The notes beneath the pieces were generated by a model that was not told the origin of the DNA, made no database searches, and worked only from the letters and a program-made list of their open reading frames with translations. A stretch of DNA of 64,000 nt from Rahnella rivi (GTDB taxonomy: Bacteria > Pseudomonadota > Gammaproteobacteria > Enterobacterales > Enterobacteriaceae). Positions 52,527 through 61,708 of the stretch are shown piece by piece. Location: assembly GCF_019049655.1 (NCBI RefSeq), contig NZ_JAFMOX010000067.1:248001-312000 (forward strand), read 5' to 3'. The translations under genes and the position numbers were made by a program. Within the stretch, counting starts at the first letter, position 1. Every line of letters begins with the position of its first letter.

Positions 52527-54518
52527 ATGTTCGGAAAATTAACGCTTGATTCGGTTCCGTATCATGAACCGATTATCATGGTCACCGTTGCCGCAATCAT
52601 TTTGGGCGGTCTGGCAGTCGTTGCCGCGCTGACCTATTTCGGCAAGTGGAAGTACCTGTGGACCGAGTGGATCACCTCCGTCGACCACAAAAAATTAGGT
52701 ATCATGTATATCATTCTGGCCTTCGTCATGCTGTTGCGTGGCTTTGCCGATGCCATCATGATGCGTAGCCAGCAGGTGCTCGCGTCTGCGGGAGAACCTG
52801 GCTTCCTGCCTCCTCACCACTACGACCAAATCTTTACCGCGCACGGCGTGATCATGATTTTCTTCATGGCGATGCCTTTCGTTATCGGTTTGATGAACGT
52901 AGTCGTTCCTTTACAGATCGGTGCGCGCGACGTTGCGTTCCCGTTCCTGAACAACGTCAGCTTCTGGTTCACCGCTGCCGCTGTGGTATTGATCAACATC
53001 TCTCTGGGTGTCGGTGAGTTCGCACAGACCGGTTGGTTGGCCTATCCGCCGTTGTCTGGTAAGGAATACAGTCCGGGAGTGGGGGTCGATTATTGGATAT
53101 GGAGTCTACAGATATCCGGTATTGGTACCTTGCTGACCGGTGTTAACTTCTTTGCGACCATCCTGAAGATGCGCGCACCGGGTATGCCGCTGATGAAAAT
53201 GCCGGTATTTACCTGGGCCGCACTGTGCACCAACGTGTTGATTATCGTGTCTTTCCCGATTCTGACCGTGACTGTTGCACTGCTGACGCTGGACCGTTAT
53301 CTGGGCACCCATTTCTTCACGAATGATATGGGCGGCAACATGATGATGTACATCAACCTGATTTGGGCCTGGGGCCATCCGGAAGTGTACATTTTGGTTC
53401 TGCCAGTATTTGGTGTGTTCTCTGAAGTCACGGCAACATTCTCCAAAAAACGTCTGTTCGGTTACACCTCACTGGTATGGGCAACCATCGCCATCACCGT
53501 GTTGTCGTTCGTCGTTTGGTTGCACCACTTCTTCACCATGGGTTCAGGCGCTAACGTCAATGCCTTCTTCGGCATCATGACGATGATCATTTCCATCCCT
53601 ACCGGGGTGAAAATCTTCAACTGGCTGTTCACCATGTACCAGGGTCGTATCACGCTGAATGCGGCGATGCTGTGGACCGTTGGCTTTATCGTCACCTTCT
53701 CTGTGGGCGGTATGACCGGCGTTCTGTTGGCGGTTCCGGGTGCTGACTTCGTGTTGCACAACAGCCTGTTCCTGATTGCTCACTTCCACAACGTTATCAT
53801 CGGTGGTGTGGTCTTCGGTTGCTTCGCAGGTCTGACTTACTGGTTCCCTAAATCCTTCGGCTTCACGCTGAATGAGAAATGGGGCGTGCGTTCATTCTGG
53901 TTCTGGATCATCGGTTTCTTCGTTGCATTCATGCCGCTGTACGTTCTGGGCTTCATGGGTATGACCCGTCGCGTCAGCCAGAATATCGATCCTGAGTTCC
54001 ACACGCTGCTGGTTATTGCGGCATGCGGTGCGGCGCTGATTGCTATCGGTATCCTGTGCCAGCTGATCATGATCTTCGTTTCCGTTCGCGACCGCGACCA
54101 GAACCGTGATCTGACCGGTGACCCGTGGGATGCACGTACTCTGGAATGGTCAACCTCTTCTCCTCCTCCGTTCTATAACTTCGCTATCGTGCCGCAAATT
54201 CACGACCGCGATGAGTTCTGGGACATGAAAGAGAAAGGCAACGCGTACAAGCAACCTGCAAAATATGAACAAATTCATATGCCACGTAACAGCGGCGCAG
54301 GCTTCATCATCGCTATGTTGAGTCTGGTTTGCGGTTTCGCATTAATCTGGGATATCTGGTGGCTGGCAGCATTAAGCTTCCTGGCTCTGGTGGTTTCCTG
54401 GATTGTGAAAAGCTTCGACGAAGATGTTGATTACTACGTATCAGCTGAAGAAGTCGAACGTATTGAGAATCTACATCATGAACAAATCCGTAAAGCAGGT
54501 GTGAAACATGGCAACTGA
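52527..54518 (+). CDS. cyoB: cytochrome bo3 ubiquinol oxidase subunit I
   Basis: Catalytic subunit of 663 residues that holds haem b, haem o3 and CuB and pumps protons. It has fifteen membrane helices. Metal-ligand segments visible are TAHGVIMIFFM, WAWGHPEVYILVLP with the cross-linked His-Tyr pair, WLHHFF, and AHFHNVIIGG. It starts 3 bases after cyoA and overlaps cyoC by 11. Confidence 0.99.
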   Translation: MFGKLTLDSVPYHEPIIMVTVAAIILGGLAVVAALTYFGKWKYLWTEWITSVDHKKLGIMYIILAFVMLLRGFADAIMMRSQQVLASAGEPGFLPPHHYDQIFTAHGVIMIFFMAMPFVIGLMNVVVPLQIGARDVAFPFLNNVSFWFTAAAVVLINISLGVGEFAQTGWLAYPPLSGKEYSPGVGVDYWIWSLQISGIGTLLTGVNFFATILKMRAPGMPLMKMPVFTWAALCTNVLIIVSFPILTVTVALLTLDRYLGTHFFTNDMGGNMMMYINLIWAWGHPEVYILVLPVFGVFSEVTATFSKKRLFGYTSLVWATIAITVLSFVVWLHHFFTMGSGANVNAFFGIMTMIISIPTGVKIFNWLFTMYQGRITLNAAMLWTVGFIVTFSVGGMTGVLLAVPGADFVLHNSLFLIAHFHNVIIGGVVFGCFAGLTYWFPKSFGFTLNEKWGVRSFWFWIIGFFVAFMPLYVLGFMGMTRRVSQNIDPEFHTLLVIAACGAALIAIGILCQLIMIFVSVRDRDQNRDLTGDPWDARTLEWSTSSPPPFYNFAIVPQIHDRDEFWDMKEKGNAYKQPAKYEQIHMPRNSGAGFIIAMLSLVCGFALIWDIWWLAALSFLALVVSWIVKSFDEDVDYYVSAEEVERIENLHHEQIRKAGVKHGN

Positions 54519-55125
54519 TACCCTGACTAACCACGACGCAGCCCATGCAGAGCATGGGCACCACGACGCGGGCGAGACCAAAGTCTTTGGCTTCTGGATC
54601 TACCTGATGAGTGACTGCGTACTGTTTGCGAGCTTGTTCGCAACTTACGCGGTACTGGTGCACGGGACTGCGGGTGGACCGACTGGTAAAGATATTTTTG
54701 AACTGCCGTTCGTTCTGGTAGAAACCTTCTTCCTGCTGTTCAGTAGTATTACTTACGGCATGGCGATGTTGGGCATGAACAAGGGCAGCGTCAAAGCGGT
54801 CAATGGTTGGTTGTTCCTGACCTTCCTGTTCGGTCTTGGCTTCATCTGCATGGAAGTTTACGAATTCCATCACCTGATCAAAGAAGGTTATGGCCCGGAT
54901 CGCAGTGGTTTCCTGTCAGCCTTCTTTGCGCTGGTCGCCACCCACGGGATCCACGTAACCTGCGGTCTTATCTGGATCATCGTGATGATGGTACAGGTGA
55001 GCCGTCGTGGTCTGAACGCCGTTAACCAAACCCGTCTGATGTGTCTGAGCCTGTTCTGGCACTTCCTGGACGTTGTCTGGATCTGTGTATTCACCGTTGT
55101 TTATCTGATGGGGGTATTAGCATGA
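54508..55125 (+). CDS. cyoC: cytochrome bo3 ubiquinol oxidase subunit III
   Basis: Five-helix membrane subunit of 205 residues. The His-rich N terminus (DAAHAEHGHHDAGE) and the ETFFLLFSSITYG and HGIHVTCGLIW segments match the family. It overlaps cyoB by 11 bases and cyoD by 4 (ATGA), so translation is coupled. Confidence 0.97.
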   Translation: MATDTLTNHDAAHAEHGHHDAGETKVFGFWIYLMSDCVLFASLFATYAVLVHGTAGGPTGKDIFELPFVLVETFFLLFSSITYGMAMLGMNKGSVKAVNGWLFLTFLFGLGFICMEVYEFHHLIKEGYGPDRSGFLSAFFALVATHGIHVTCGLIWIIVMMVQVSRRGLNAVNQTRLMCLSLFWHFLDVVWICVFTVVYLMGVLA

Positions 55126-55454
55126 GTCATTCTGCCACTTCCCACGGCGGCGCAAGCCACGGCAGCGTGAAGTCATACCTGATTGGCTTCATCCTGTCAG
55201 TGATCCTGACGGTTATCCCGTTTGCTATGGTCATGAGCGATACTGCTTCGCATTCACTGATCATTGGCACCGTGGTTGCATCCGCGGTCATCCAGATCGT
55301 TGTCCATCTGGTGTTCTTCCTGCACTTAAGCACTGCATCGGAAGCGCGCTGGAATCTGGTGGCATTTCTGTTCACCGCTGTGATTATCTTTATCGTCGTT
55401 GTGGGCTCATTGTGGATTATGTATAACCTCAACCTCAATATGATGGTCAGTTAA
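55122..55454 (+). CDS. cyoD: cytochrome bo3 ubiquinol oxidase subunit IV
   Basis: Small three-helix subunit of 110 residues that helps assemble the CuB site. The start is ATG 55122, overlapping the cyoC stop as ATGA; a longer in-frame reading from 55041 lies inside cyoC and is rejected. The helices are near residues 18-37, 46-67 and 80-102. Confidence 0.96.
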   Translation: MSHSATSHGGASHGSVKSYLIGFILSVILTVIPFAMVMSDTASHSLIIGTVVASAVIQIVVHLVFFLHLSTASEARWNLVAFLFTAVIIFIVVVGSLWIMYNLNLNMMVS

Positions 55455-55469
55455 AGAGCCGAGCTGCAC

Positions 55470-56357
55470 GTGATGATTAAGCAATACCTGCAAGTAACGA
55501 AACCAGGAATTATTTTCGGCAACTTAATTTCTGTCATCGGGGGATTTCTCCTTGCTGCCAAAGGCAACATCGACTTCCCACTCTTTCTCGCCACTTTGGT
55601 GGGCGTTTCGCTGGTCGTCGCATCGGGTTGTGTATTTAACAACTTCATCGACCGCGACATCGACCGGATCATGGAAAGAACGAAGAACAGGGCCCTGGTA
55701 AAAGGACTTATTCCGCCGAAAACAACCCTGGTTTACGCCACTATTCTGGGTATTGTGGGCTTTGCGTTGTTGTATATCGGTGCCAACCCGCTGGCCATGT
55801 GGCTGGCGGTGATGGGCTTTGTGATTTATGTCGGCGTTTACAGCCTGTACATGAAACGCAATTCGGTCTACGGCACGTTGATTGGCAGCTTGTCTGGCGC
55901 GGCGCCACCGGTCATTGGTTACTGTGCCGTTTCCGGCCAGTTCGATACCGGTGCGTTGATCCTGCTTCTGATTTTCAGCCTGTGGCAGATGCCGCACTCG
56001 TACGCGATTGCCATCTTCCGCTTTAAAGATTATCAGGCTGCAGGCATCCCGGTTCTGCCGGTTGTGAAAGGCATTTCCGTCGCCAAGCATCATATTACCG
56101 TCTACATTCTGGCGTTTATGATTGCCACGCTGATGCTGACCCTGAGCGGCTACGCAGGGTATAAATACCTGATCGTCGCCGGTGCGGTGAGCGTCTGGTG
56201 GCTGGGCATGGCATTAAAAGGTTACAAAGCGGAGAACGATGTGGTCTGGGCGAGAAAGCTGTTTGGCTTCTCTATCATCACCATCATGTCGCTGAGTTTC
56301 ATGATGTCTGTGGATTTCAGTTCAACACCGACGTCGATGTTAACCTACGTTTGGTAA
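55470..56357 (+). CDS. cyoE: protohaem IX farnesyltransferase (haem O synthase)
   Basis: Membrane enzyme of 295 residues that adds farnesyl to haem b to make haem o for the oxidase. The prenyl-diphosphate motif NNFIDRDIDRIMERTKNR and the second acidic/aromatic loop (YSLYMKR) are intact. It starts at GTG 55470 followed by ATG, aligning with MMFKQYLQ in E. coli. Last gene of cyoABCDE; a terminator follows. Confidence 0.97.
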   Translation: MMIKQYLQVTKPGIIFGNLISVIGGFLLAAKGNIDFPLFLATLVGVSLVVASGCVFNNFIDRDIDRIMERTKNRALVKGLIPPKTTLVYATILGIVGFALLYIGANPLAMWLAVMGFVIYVGVYSLYMKRNSVYGTLIGSLSGAAPPVIGYCAVSGQFDTGALILLLIFSLWQMPHSYAIAIFRFKDYQAAGIPVLPVVKGISVAKHHITVYILAFMIATLMLTLSGYAGYKYLIVAGAVSVWWLGMALKGYKAENDVVWARKLFGFSIITIMSLSFMMSVDFSSTPTSMLTYVW

Positions 56358-56409
56358 CATGAGCTGTTAGCCTGACGCGCTGTCATTCATTCCGATAATC
56401 AGCACACTG

Positions 56410-56440
56410 AAAGGCCAGTAGCGATACTGGCCTTTTCTTT
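56410..56440 (+). terminator. cyo operon terminator
   Basis: AAGGCCAGTA/TACTGGCCTT stem with GCGA loop followed by TTCTTTTA. Confidence 0.9.
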
Positions 56441-56544
56441 TATTCTGACGGAAAGCAAACCCGTAATATCTGCTAAAGATCCATCGTTTTACCCTAACTC
56501 GCCAAAAGCACTACAATGCACGATTGTTATTTTGAGGTAGTAAT

Positions 56545-57909
56545 GTGAACGATAACCAGATGACCCCGCAGGAAAGTCGGGCAACATGGGGACTAGGGAC
56601 AGTTTTTTCTTTACGCATGCTTGGCATGTTCATGGTGTTACCCGTCCTGACCACCTACGGTATGGCGTTATCCGGTGCCAGCGAAACGCTGATCGGCATC
56701 GCAATCGGTATTTATGGTCTGGCACAAGCCGTATTCCAGATCCCGTTTGGGTTGATGTCTGACCGCGTTGGCCGTAAACCACTGATCGTCTTTGGTTTGA
56801 TCATCTTCTGTATCGGCAGCATCGTGGCTGCTTCCACCGATTCTATCTGGGGCGTGATCATCGGTCGTGCCCTGCAAGGTTCCGGCGCCATCGCCGCCGC
56901 CGTGATGGCGTTATTGTCAGATCTGACCCGCGAGCAGAACCGCACCAAAGCGATGGCGTTTATCGGCATCAGCTTCGGTGTGACCTTTGCGATTGCCATG
57001 GTTCTCGGGCCTGTCATCACTCACGCCTGGGGCTTACACGCGTTATTCTGGGCGATCGCCGGTCTGACGCTGGTCGCCATCCTCATCACTGTCGCCGTAG
57101 TCCCCTCCCCTGCCACCCATATTCTGAACCGGGAATCGAGTATGGTGAAAGGCAGCTTCAGCAAAGTGCTCAACAACCCGAAACTGCTGAAACTGAATTT
57201 CGGCATTTTGTGTTTGCACATCCTGCTGATGTCGAGCTTCGTGGTATTACCGCAAGTGATGGAGCACGCTGGTTTCCCGCCGGCTGAACATTGGCGTGTG
57301 TATCTGGTCACCATGCTGACGTCGTTTGTTGCGGTGATCCCGGTGATTATTTATGCCGAGAAAAAGCGCCATATGAAGCAAGTCTTTATGGGCTGTGTGG
57401 CCGTATTGTTACTGGCTGAGCTGGTACTGTGGTCGGCGGGCCTGCATTTATGGGTCGTCATCGCGGGTATCCAGCTGTTCTTCCTGGCGTTTAATGTCAT
57501 GGAAGCCATTCTGCCCTCGCTTATCAGTAAAGAATCTCCGGCCGGGTACAAAGGTACGGCGATGGGGCTGTATTCCACCAGCCAGTTTATCGGCGTGGCG
57601 ATTGGCGGGAGTTTAGGCGGATATGTTTATGGTAACGCCGGTGCCGACGCGGTCTTTCTGCTGTGTGCGGCTATTGCCGTGGTCTGGCTGCTGGTCAGCG
57701 CAACCATGACCGAGCCGCCGTATGTCAGCAGCCTGCGTATCACGCTTTCTGAGCTGGCCGTAAAAGACTCCGCCCTGCAGGCGCGCATTCTGGCCCAGCC
57801 AGGCGTGGCCGAGGCCGTTGTGGTCCCGGAAGAATTCAGCGCCTACGTGAAAGTCGATACCAAACAGACCAACCGTAAAGCGCTCGAACAACTGGTCAGC
57901 GCCGCCTGA
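56545..57909 (+). CDS. yajR: MFS transporter YajR with C-terminal YAM domain
   Basis: Major-facilitator proton-coupled transporter of 454 residues with twelve helices. The A-motif GLMSDRVGRKPLIVFG lies between helices 2 and 3. The last 65 residues form the soluble ferredoxin-like YAM domain (ALQARILAQPGVAEAVVV). It starts at GTG 56545 after TGAGG. The substrate is unknown. Confidence 0.94.
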   Translation: MNDNQMTPQESRATWGLGTVFSLRMLGMFMVLPVLTTYGMALSGASETLIGIAIGIYGLAQAVFQIPFGLMSDRVGRKPLIVFGLIIFCIGSIVAASTDSIWGVIIGRALQGSGAIAAAVMALLSDLTREQNRTKAMAFIGISFGVTFAIAMVLGPVITHAWGLHALFWAIAGLTLVAILITVAVVPSPATHILNRESSMVKGSFSKVLNNPKLLKLNFGILCLHILLMSSFVVLPQVMEHAGFPPAEHWRVYLVTMLTSFVAVIPVIIYAEKKRHMKQVFMGCVAVLLLAELVLWSAGLHLWVVIAGIQLFFLAFNVMEAILPSLISKESPAGYKGTAMGLYSTSQFIGVAIGGSLGGYVYGNAGADAVFLLCAAIAVVWLLVSATMTEPPYVSSLRITLSELAVKDSALQARILAQPGVAEAVVVPEEFSAYVKVDTKQTNRKALEQLVSAA

Positions 57910-57913
57910 GATC

Positions 57914-57944
57914 AAACGCTGTGCTAAAAAATGGCACAGCGTTT
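57914..57944 (+). terminator. yajR terminator
   Basis: AAACGCTGTGC/GCACAGCGTTT 11-bp stem followed by CATTTTCC. Confidence 0.8.
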
Positions 57945-58062
57945 CATTTTCCTCCCCCCTTGTGACTTTCCTCACTTAAAAATTTTCCTCAATCATTATC
58001 CTCAAGAATTCCTTAACAAAATTTTGTCAGTGATGACGGCTTTCGGGCCTTTTGAGGATCTC

Positions 58063-59361
58063 ATGAAAACCTATGCTTTAGTTGGCACCGGCGGACGCTC
58101 GGGTTTATACATTGAAGCGATCACCGGTAAATACCGCCACAACGCAAAGTTTGTGGCCTTCTTTGACACCAATCAGACCCGCATGGACTATGCCAATCAG
58201 CAACTGGTGCAGAATGACATCGCGCCGGTTCCGACCTGGAAAGCCGCGGATTTTGGCGACATGCTCACGGAAACCAAACCCGACATCGTGATTGTCACCA
58301 GTATGGATCGCACCCATGATGATTATATTGTCCGCGCCCTGCATGCCGGTTGTGATGTGATCACCGAAAAGCCGATGACCATTGATGAAAATCGTGCGCT
58401 GCGCATTCTCGATGCCGTCGATGCCACCGGTTATCAGGTGCGGGTGGCCTTTAACTACCGCTACGCGCCGCATCACAGCAAAATCCGCGAACTGCTGATG
58501 CAGGACACCATCGGCGACGTGCTGTCTGTGCATTTCGAATGGCTGCTCAACACCGAACACGGCGCTGATTACTTCCGCCGCTGGCACCGTGACAAACGCA
58601 ATTCCGGGGGCCTGCTGGTGCACAAATCTACGCATCACTTTGATCTGATGAATTTCTGGCTCAACAGTACGCCGGAGAAAGTCTATGCCCAGGGTGACTT
58701 GCGTTTTTACGGCAAAGAGAACGCCGAGAAGCGCGGCGTGACAGAATTTTATCCCCGCGCTCACGGCTATCCGCAGGCACAGAACGATCCCTTTGCGCTG
58801 CACATGGAAAACAACGCCCAGCTCAAAGCGCTGTATCTGGATGCTGAACATGAAGATCACTATTTCCGCGATCAGAGCGTGTTCAGTGACGGTATCAACA
58901 TTGAAGATACATTGTCGGTGCTGGTGAAATATCAGAACAAAGTCCAGCTCACGTATGCGCTGAACGCGTATCTGCCATGGGAAGGGTTGAACGTGGTGTT
59001 TAACGGCACTCAGGGGCGCATCGAAATGAAAATCGTTGAGATGTCCTATGTCAATGCGGGCGGTAAACGCGAAAACGAAGGCAGTATCGAGAAGGCCGAA
59101 ATCACTGTTTATCCGCTATTTGCTGAGCCGTGGAAGGCACAATTCCAGCTGGGAGAAGGCGGCCATGGCGGCGGCGATAATGCCATGCTGGAAGATCTGT
59201 TCGGCGAACGCAGAGAGGATCCGCTAAAGCGCGCTGCCGATCACCGTGCTGGCGCGATGTCGATCCTGACCGGGATAGCCGGAAACTTGTCGATGCAATA
59301 TGACAAACCGATTTACTTCAAAGATTTCGAACTGGTGAAAAGACTGCGCGATCGCAAGTAA
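58063..59361 (+). CDS. Gfo/Idh/MocA-family oxidoreductase
   Basis: NAD(P)-dependent sugar-type oxidoreductase of 432 residues. The Rossmann start is ALVGTGGRSGLY at about residues 4-15. The family motif EKPM lies near residue 106, and the SGGLLVHKSTHHFDLMNFW segment carries the likely catalytic Lys and His. The start is ATG 58063 after TTTTGAGGAT; a longer reading from 57931 crosses the yajR terminator. It is not found at this place in E. coli K-12. The substrate is unknown; myo-inositol, glycosides and related sugars are typical of the family. Confidence 0.87.
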   Translation: MKTYALVGTGGRSGLYIEAITGKYRHNAKFVAFFDTNQTRMDYANQQLVQNDIAPVPTWKAADFGDMLTETKPDIVIVTSMDRTHDDYIVRALHAGCDVITEKPMTIDENRALRILDAVDATGYQVRVAFNYRYAPHHSKIRELLMQDTIGDVLSVHFEWLLNTEHGADYFRRWHRDKRNSGGLLVHKSTHHFDLMNFWLNSTPEKVYAQGDLRFYGKENAEKRGVTEFYPRAHGYPQAQNDPFALHMENNAQLKALYLDAEHEDHYFRDQSVFSDGINIEDTLSVLVKYQNKVQLTYALNAYLPWEGLNVVFNGTQGRIEMKIVEMSYVNAGGKRENEGSIEKAEITVYPLFAEPWKAQFQLGEGGHGGGDNAMLEDLFGERREDPLKRAADHRAGAMSILTGIAGNLSMQYDKPIYFKDFELVKRLRDRK

Positions 59362-59371
59362 CGGATCATAA

Positions 59372-59402
59372 AAAAGGGACGCTTAACTCAAGCGTCCCTT
59401 TT
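59372..59402. terminator. bidirectional terminator between the oxidoreductase and yajQ
   Basis: AAAAGGGACGCTT/AAGCGTCCCTTTT 13-bp stem with a 4- to 5-nt loop, between convergent genes. Confidence 0.9.
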
Positions 59403-59425
59403 CATTTGCCCCTACAAAAAGGCCA

Positions 59426-59917
59426 TTAATCTCTGAAGTTTTTAAACTGGAACGGTTGTCCGAGATCACCGTTACGCACCAGCGCCATGACGGCCTGCAA
59501 GTCATCACGCGCTTTACCGGTGACACGCACTTCATCACCCTGAACCTGCGCCTGCACTTTAATCTTGCTGTCTTTAATCAGTTTGACGAGTTTCTTCGCC
59601 AGGGCGGATTCAATTCCGGAATGCAGTTTCGCTTCAACGCTGTACGTTTTACCGCTGTGCTCCATTTGCTCAGGAATTTCCAGCGCCCCGCCTTCAATGC
59701 CACGTTTGGCTAACTTCTCACGCAGAATATCGACCAGCTGGTTTACCTGAAAATCTGATTCGCTGGCGACTTTGATGCTCTCGTTTTTTTCATTGAGATC
59801 AAAGCTGGCAGGAATGTTGCGGAAATCCCAGCGGGTTTGCAGCTCACGGCTGGCATTTTCCACGGCGTTGCGCACTTCCTGCATGTCGATTTCGGAAACA
59901 ATGTCAAAAGACGGCAT
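59426..59917 (-). CDS. yajQ: nucleotide-binding protein YajQ
   Basis: UPF0234 protein of 163 residues. The start is ATG 59917 (MPSFDIVSEIDMQEVRNA) after GGGAGAAGC; the in-frame ATG at 60034 adds a non-conserved stretch. Family members bind nucleotides, and in Xanthomonas a homologue binds cyclic di-GMP. The two RNP-like repeats are complete to the FQFKNFRD end. Confidence 0.96.
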   Translation of the reverse strand: MPSFDIVSEIDMQEVRNAVENASRELQTRWDFRNIPASFDLNEKNESIKVASESDFQVNQLVDILREKLAKRGIEGGALEIPEQMEHSGKTYSVEAKLHSGIESALAKKLVKLIKDSKIKVQAQVQGDEVRVTGKARDDLQAVMALVRNGDLGQPFQFKNFRD

Positions 59918-60158
59918 AATCGCTTCTCCCTGTAGTTTTTTGTATTGCACGTTATATGGCGTGCATAATACCGCCTTCAACCGTCGATGCCAAACGACAG
60001 CACAGCACCGAACATAAAATGCCCCGATGGTCAAAAAGTGCAGGTGAAAATGTGATCTACAGCACGAATGTCTATACTAATAAGATAACCGGACAGCAGA
60101 ATATTCTTTCAACAACCGATTACCACGGCGTATTTCGCCGCATCACCCAGGAGGCACA

Positions 60159-61070
60159 ATGAAAATAACAGTATTAGGTTGCGGTGCACTGGGACAACTT
60201 TGGCTATCAGCGCTTTATCAGCAAGGTCACGACGTTCAGGGGTGGATCCGCATTCCTCAACCTTTCTGCGCAGTAAACGTCATTTCTCCTGATGGCACGG
60301 CGTTTAACCGCAACATGCCAACCAACGATCCGCAGCATCTGGCACAAAGCGAACTGCTGCTGGTAACGCTGAAAGCCTGGCAGGTTTCCGGCGCGGTCAG
60401 TGCGCTGATGCCGATGCTCAATGATAATTGTACCCTGCTGTTGTTGCATAACGGCATGGGGACAGTGGATGAATTGCCCGCCAATCGTTTTGCTATTTTA
60501 CAGGGCGCCACCACGCACGCTGCCCGACACGAAGGCAATGCGATTATGCACGTTGCTGCGGGAACGACACACATCGGCCCGGTGACGCCGCGCGGTGCAG
60601 CGCTGAGTTCACTGGCAGATACGTTACATGACGCCCTGCCGGACGTCGCCTGGCACGATAATATCAGGCCATCACTGTGGAATAAGCTGGCAGTCAACTG
60701 CGTGATCAATCCGCTGACGGCGCTGCATGAATGCACCAACGGCGATTTGATCGGTTATCCTCAACAGATCGAGCAAATCTGTCAGGAAGTGGCGCAGGTC
60801 ATGGCGATCGAAGGTTATGAGATCCACAGTGAGTCGTTACTGAGTTTTGTTTATCAGGTGATCGACACCACGGCGGCCAATCACTCTTCGATGTTGCAGG
60901 ATATACAGCATCAGCGTCACACCGAAATTGATTACATTACCGGTTACGTGCTGCGCCGTGGTCGCAAACATGGGCTGAGCCTGCCTGTAAACACCCGGAT
61001 ATTTGAACACATTAAAAGAAAGGAAAACGACTATGAGCGCATCAGTTCTGGTCTGCCTGGCACCTGGTAG
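60159..61070 (+). CDS. panE: 2-dehydropantoate 2-reductase
   Basis: NADPH-dependent enzyme of pantothenate synthesis, 303 residues, equal to E. coli PanE. The Rossmann motif VLGCGALGQLW is at residues 4-14, and the active-site block SLWNKLAVNCVINPLTAL has the catalytic Lys. Its last 38 bases overlap yajL in another frame, so the two are coupled. Confidence 0.97.
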   Translation: MKITVLGCGALGQLWLSALYQQGHDVQGWIRIPQPFCAVNVISPDGTAFNRNMPTNDPQHLAQSELLLVTLKAWQVSGAVSALMPMLNDNCTLLLLHNGMGTVDELPANRFAILQGATTHAARHEGNAIMHVAAGTTHIGPVTPRGAALSSLADTLHDALPDVAWHDNIRPSLWNKLAVNCVINPLTALHECTNGDLIGYPQQIEQICQEVAQVMAIEGYEIHSESLLSFVYQVIDTTAANHSSMLQDIQHQRHTEIDYITGYVLRRGRKHGLSLPVNTRIFEHIKRKENDYERISSGLPGTW

Positions 61071-61641
61071 CGAAGAGATTGAAGCGGTAACCACCATTGA
61101 TTTGCTGGTTCGTGCGGGAATTAACGTGACGACCGCCAGCGTGGCGGGCGACGGCAGTCTGGAAATTCGCTGCTCGCGCGGGGTAAGAATTTTGGCCGAC
61201 GTTGCGCTGGTAGACGTCGCAGACGACGATTTTGACGCGATCGTTCTGCCGGGTGGCCTCGGTGGTGCGACCTGTTTCAGCGAAAGCCCGCTGCTGGTGG
61301 AGAAAGTTCGTCAGATGCACATCAGCGGAAACATTGTGGCAGCGATCTGCGCGGCGCCCGCGCTGGTTCTGGAATATCACGATCTGTTCCCGGTCGGCAA
61401 CATGACCGGTTTCCCCGGTCTGCGGGATAAAATTGATCCGATAAAATGGTCAGATCGCCGGGTGATTTTCGATCCACGTGTCAATCTGCTGACCAGCCAG
61501 GGGCCAGGCACATCGATGGAATTCGCCCTGAAGATTATCGATCTGCTGCTGGGGAAAACCAAAGCAGCTGAAATCGCCGCGCAGCTGGTGCTGTCACCGG
61601 GAATGTATAATTACACCGACGAAGGCGCCCGGGAATCCTGA
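61033..61641 (+). CDS. yajL: DJ-1/PfpI-family chaperone/deglycase YajL
   Basis: Oxidative-stress protein of 202 residues. The nucleophile elbow carries Cys106 (VAAICAAPA), the conserved DJ-1 cysteine. The start is ATG 61033 with AAAGGAAAACGACT upstream; an in-frame ATG at 61003 lies further inside panE. It overlaps the end of panE by 38 bases. A terminator separates it from the convergent thiI. Confidence 0.96.
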   Translation: MSASVLVCLAPGSEEIEAVTTIDLLVRAGINVTTASVAGDGSLEIRCSRGVRILADVALVDVADDDFDAIVLPGGLGGATCFSESPLLVEKVRQMHISGNIVAAICAAPALVLEYHDLFPVGNMTGFPGLRDKIDPIKWSDRRVIFDPRVNLLTSQGPGTSMEFALKIIDLLLGKTKAAEIAAQLVLSPGMYNYTDEGARES

Positions 61642-61657
61642 TCGGATAGCGGCAAAC

Positions 61658-61691
61658 AAAAAGGGGCTCAGCCATGCTGAACCCCTTTTTT
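61658..61691. terminator. bidirectional terminator between yajL and thiI
   Basis: AAAAAGGGGCTCAG/CTGAACCCCTTTTT stem with one mismatch and a 5-nt loop. Confidence 0.9.
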
Positions 61692-61708
61692 ACATCGGGA
61701 ATGCTGAA

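Noticed and set aside
57931..58062. Longer N terminus for the Gfo/Idh oxidoreductase
   Set aside because: It would run through the yajR terminator and add 44 residues before the Rossmann start; ATG 58063 has a good RBS.
59918..60034. Longer N terminus for YajQ
   Set aside because: The added residues are not conserved, and ATG 59917 has GGGAGAAGC upstream and matches the family start.
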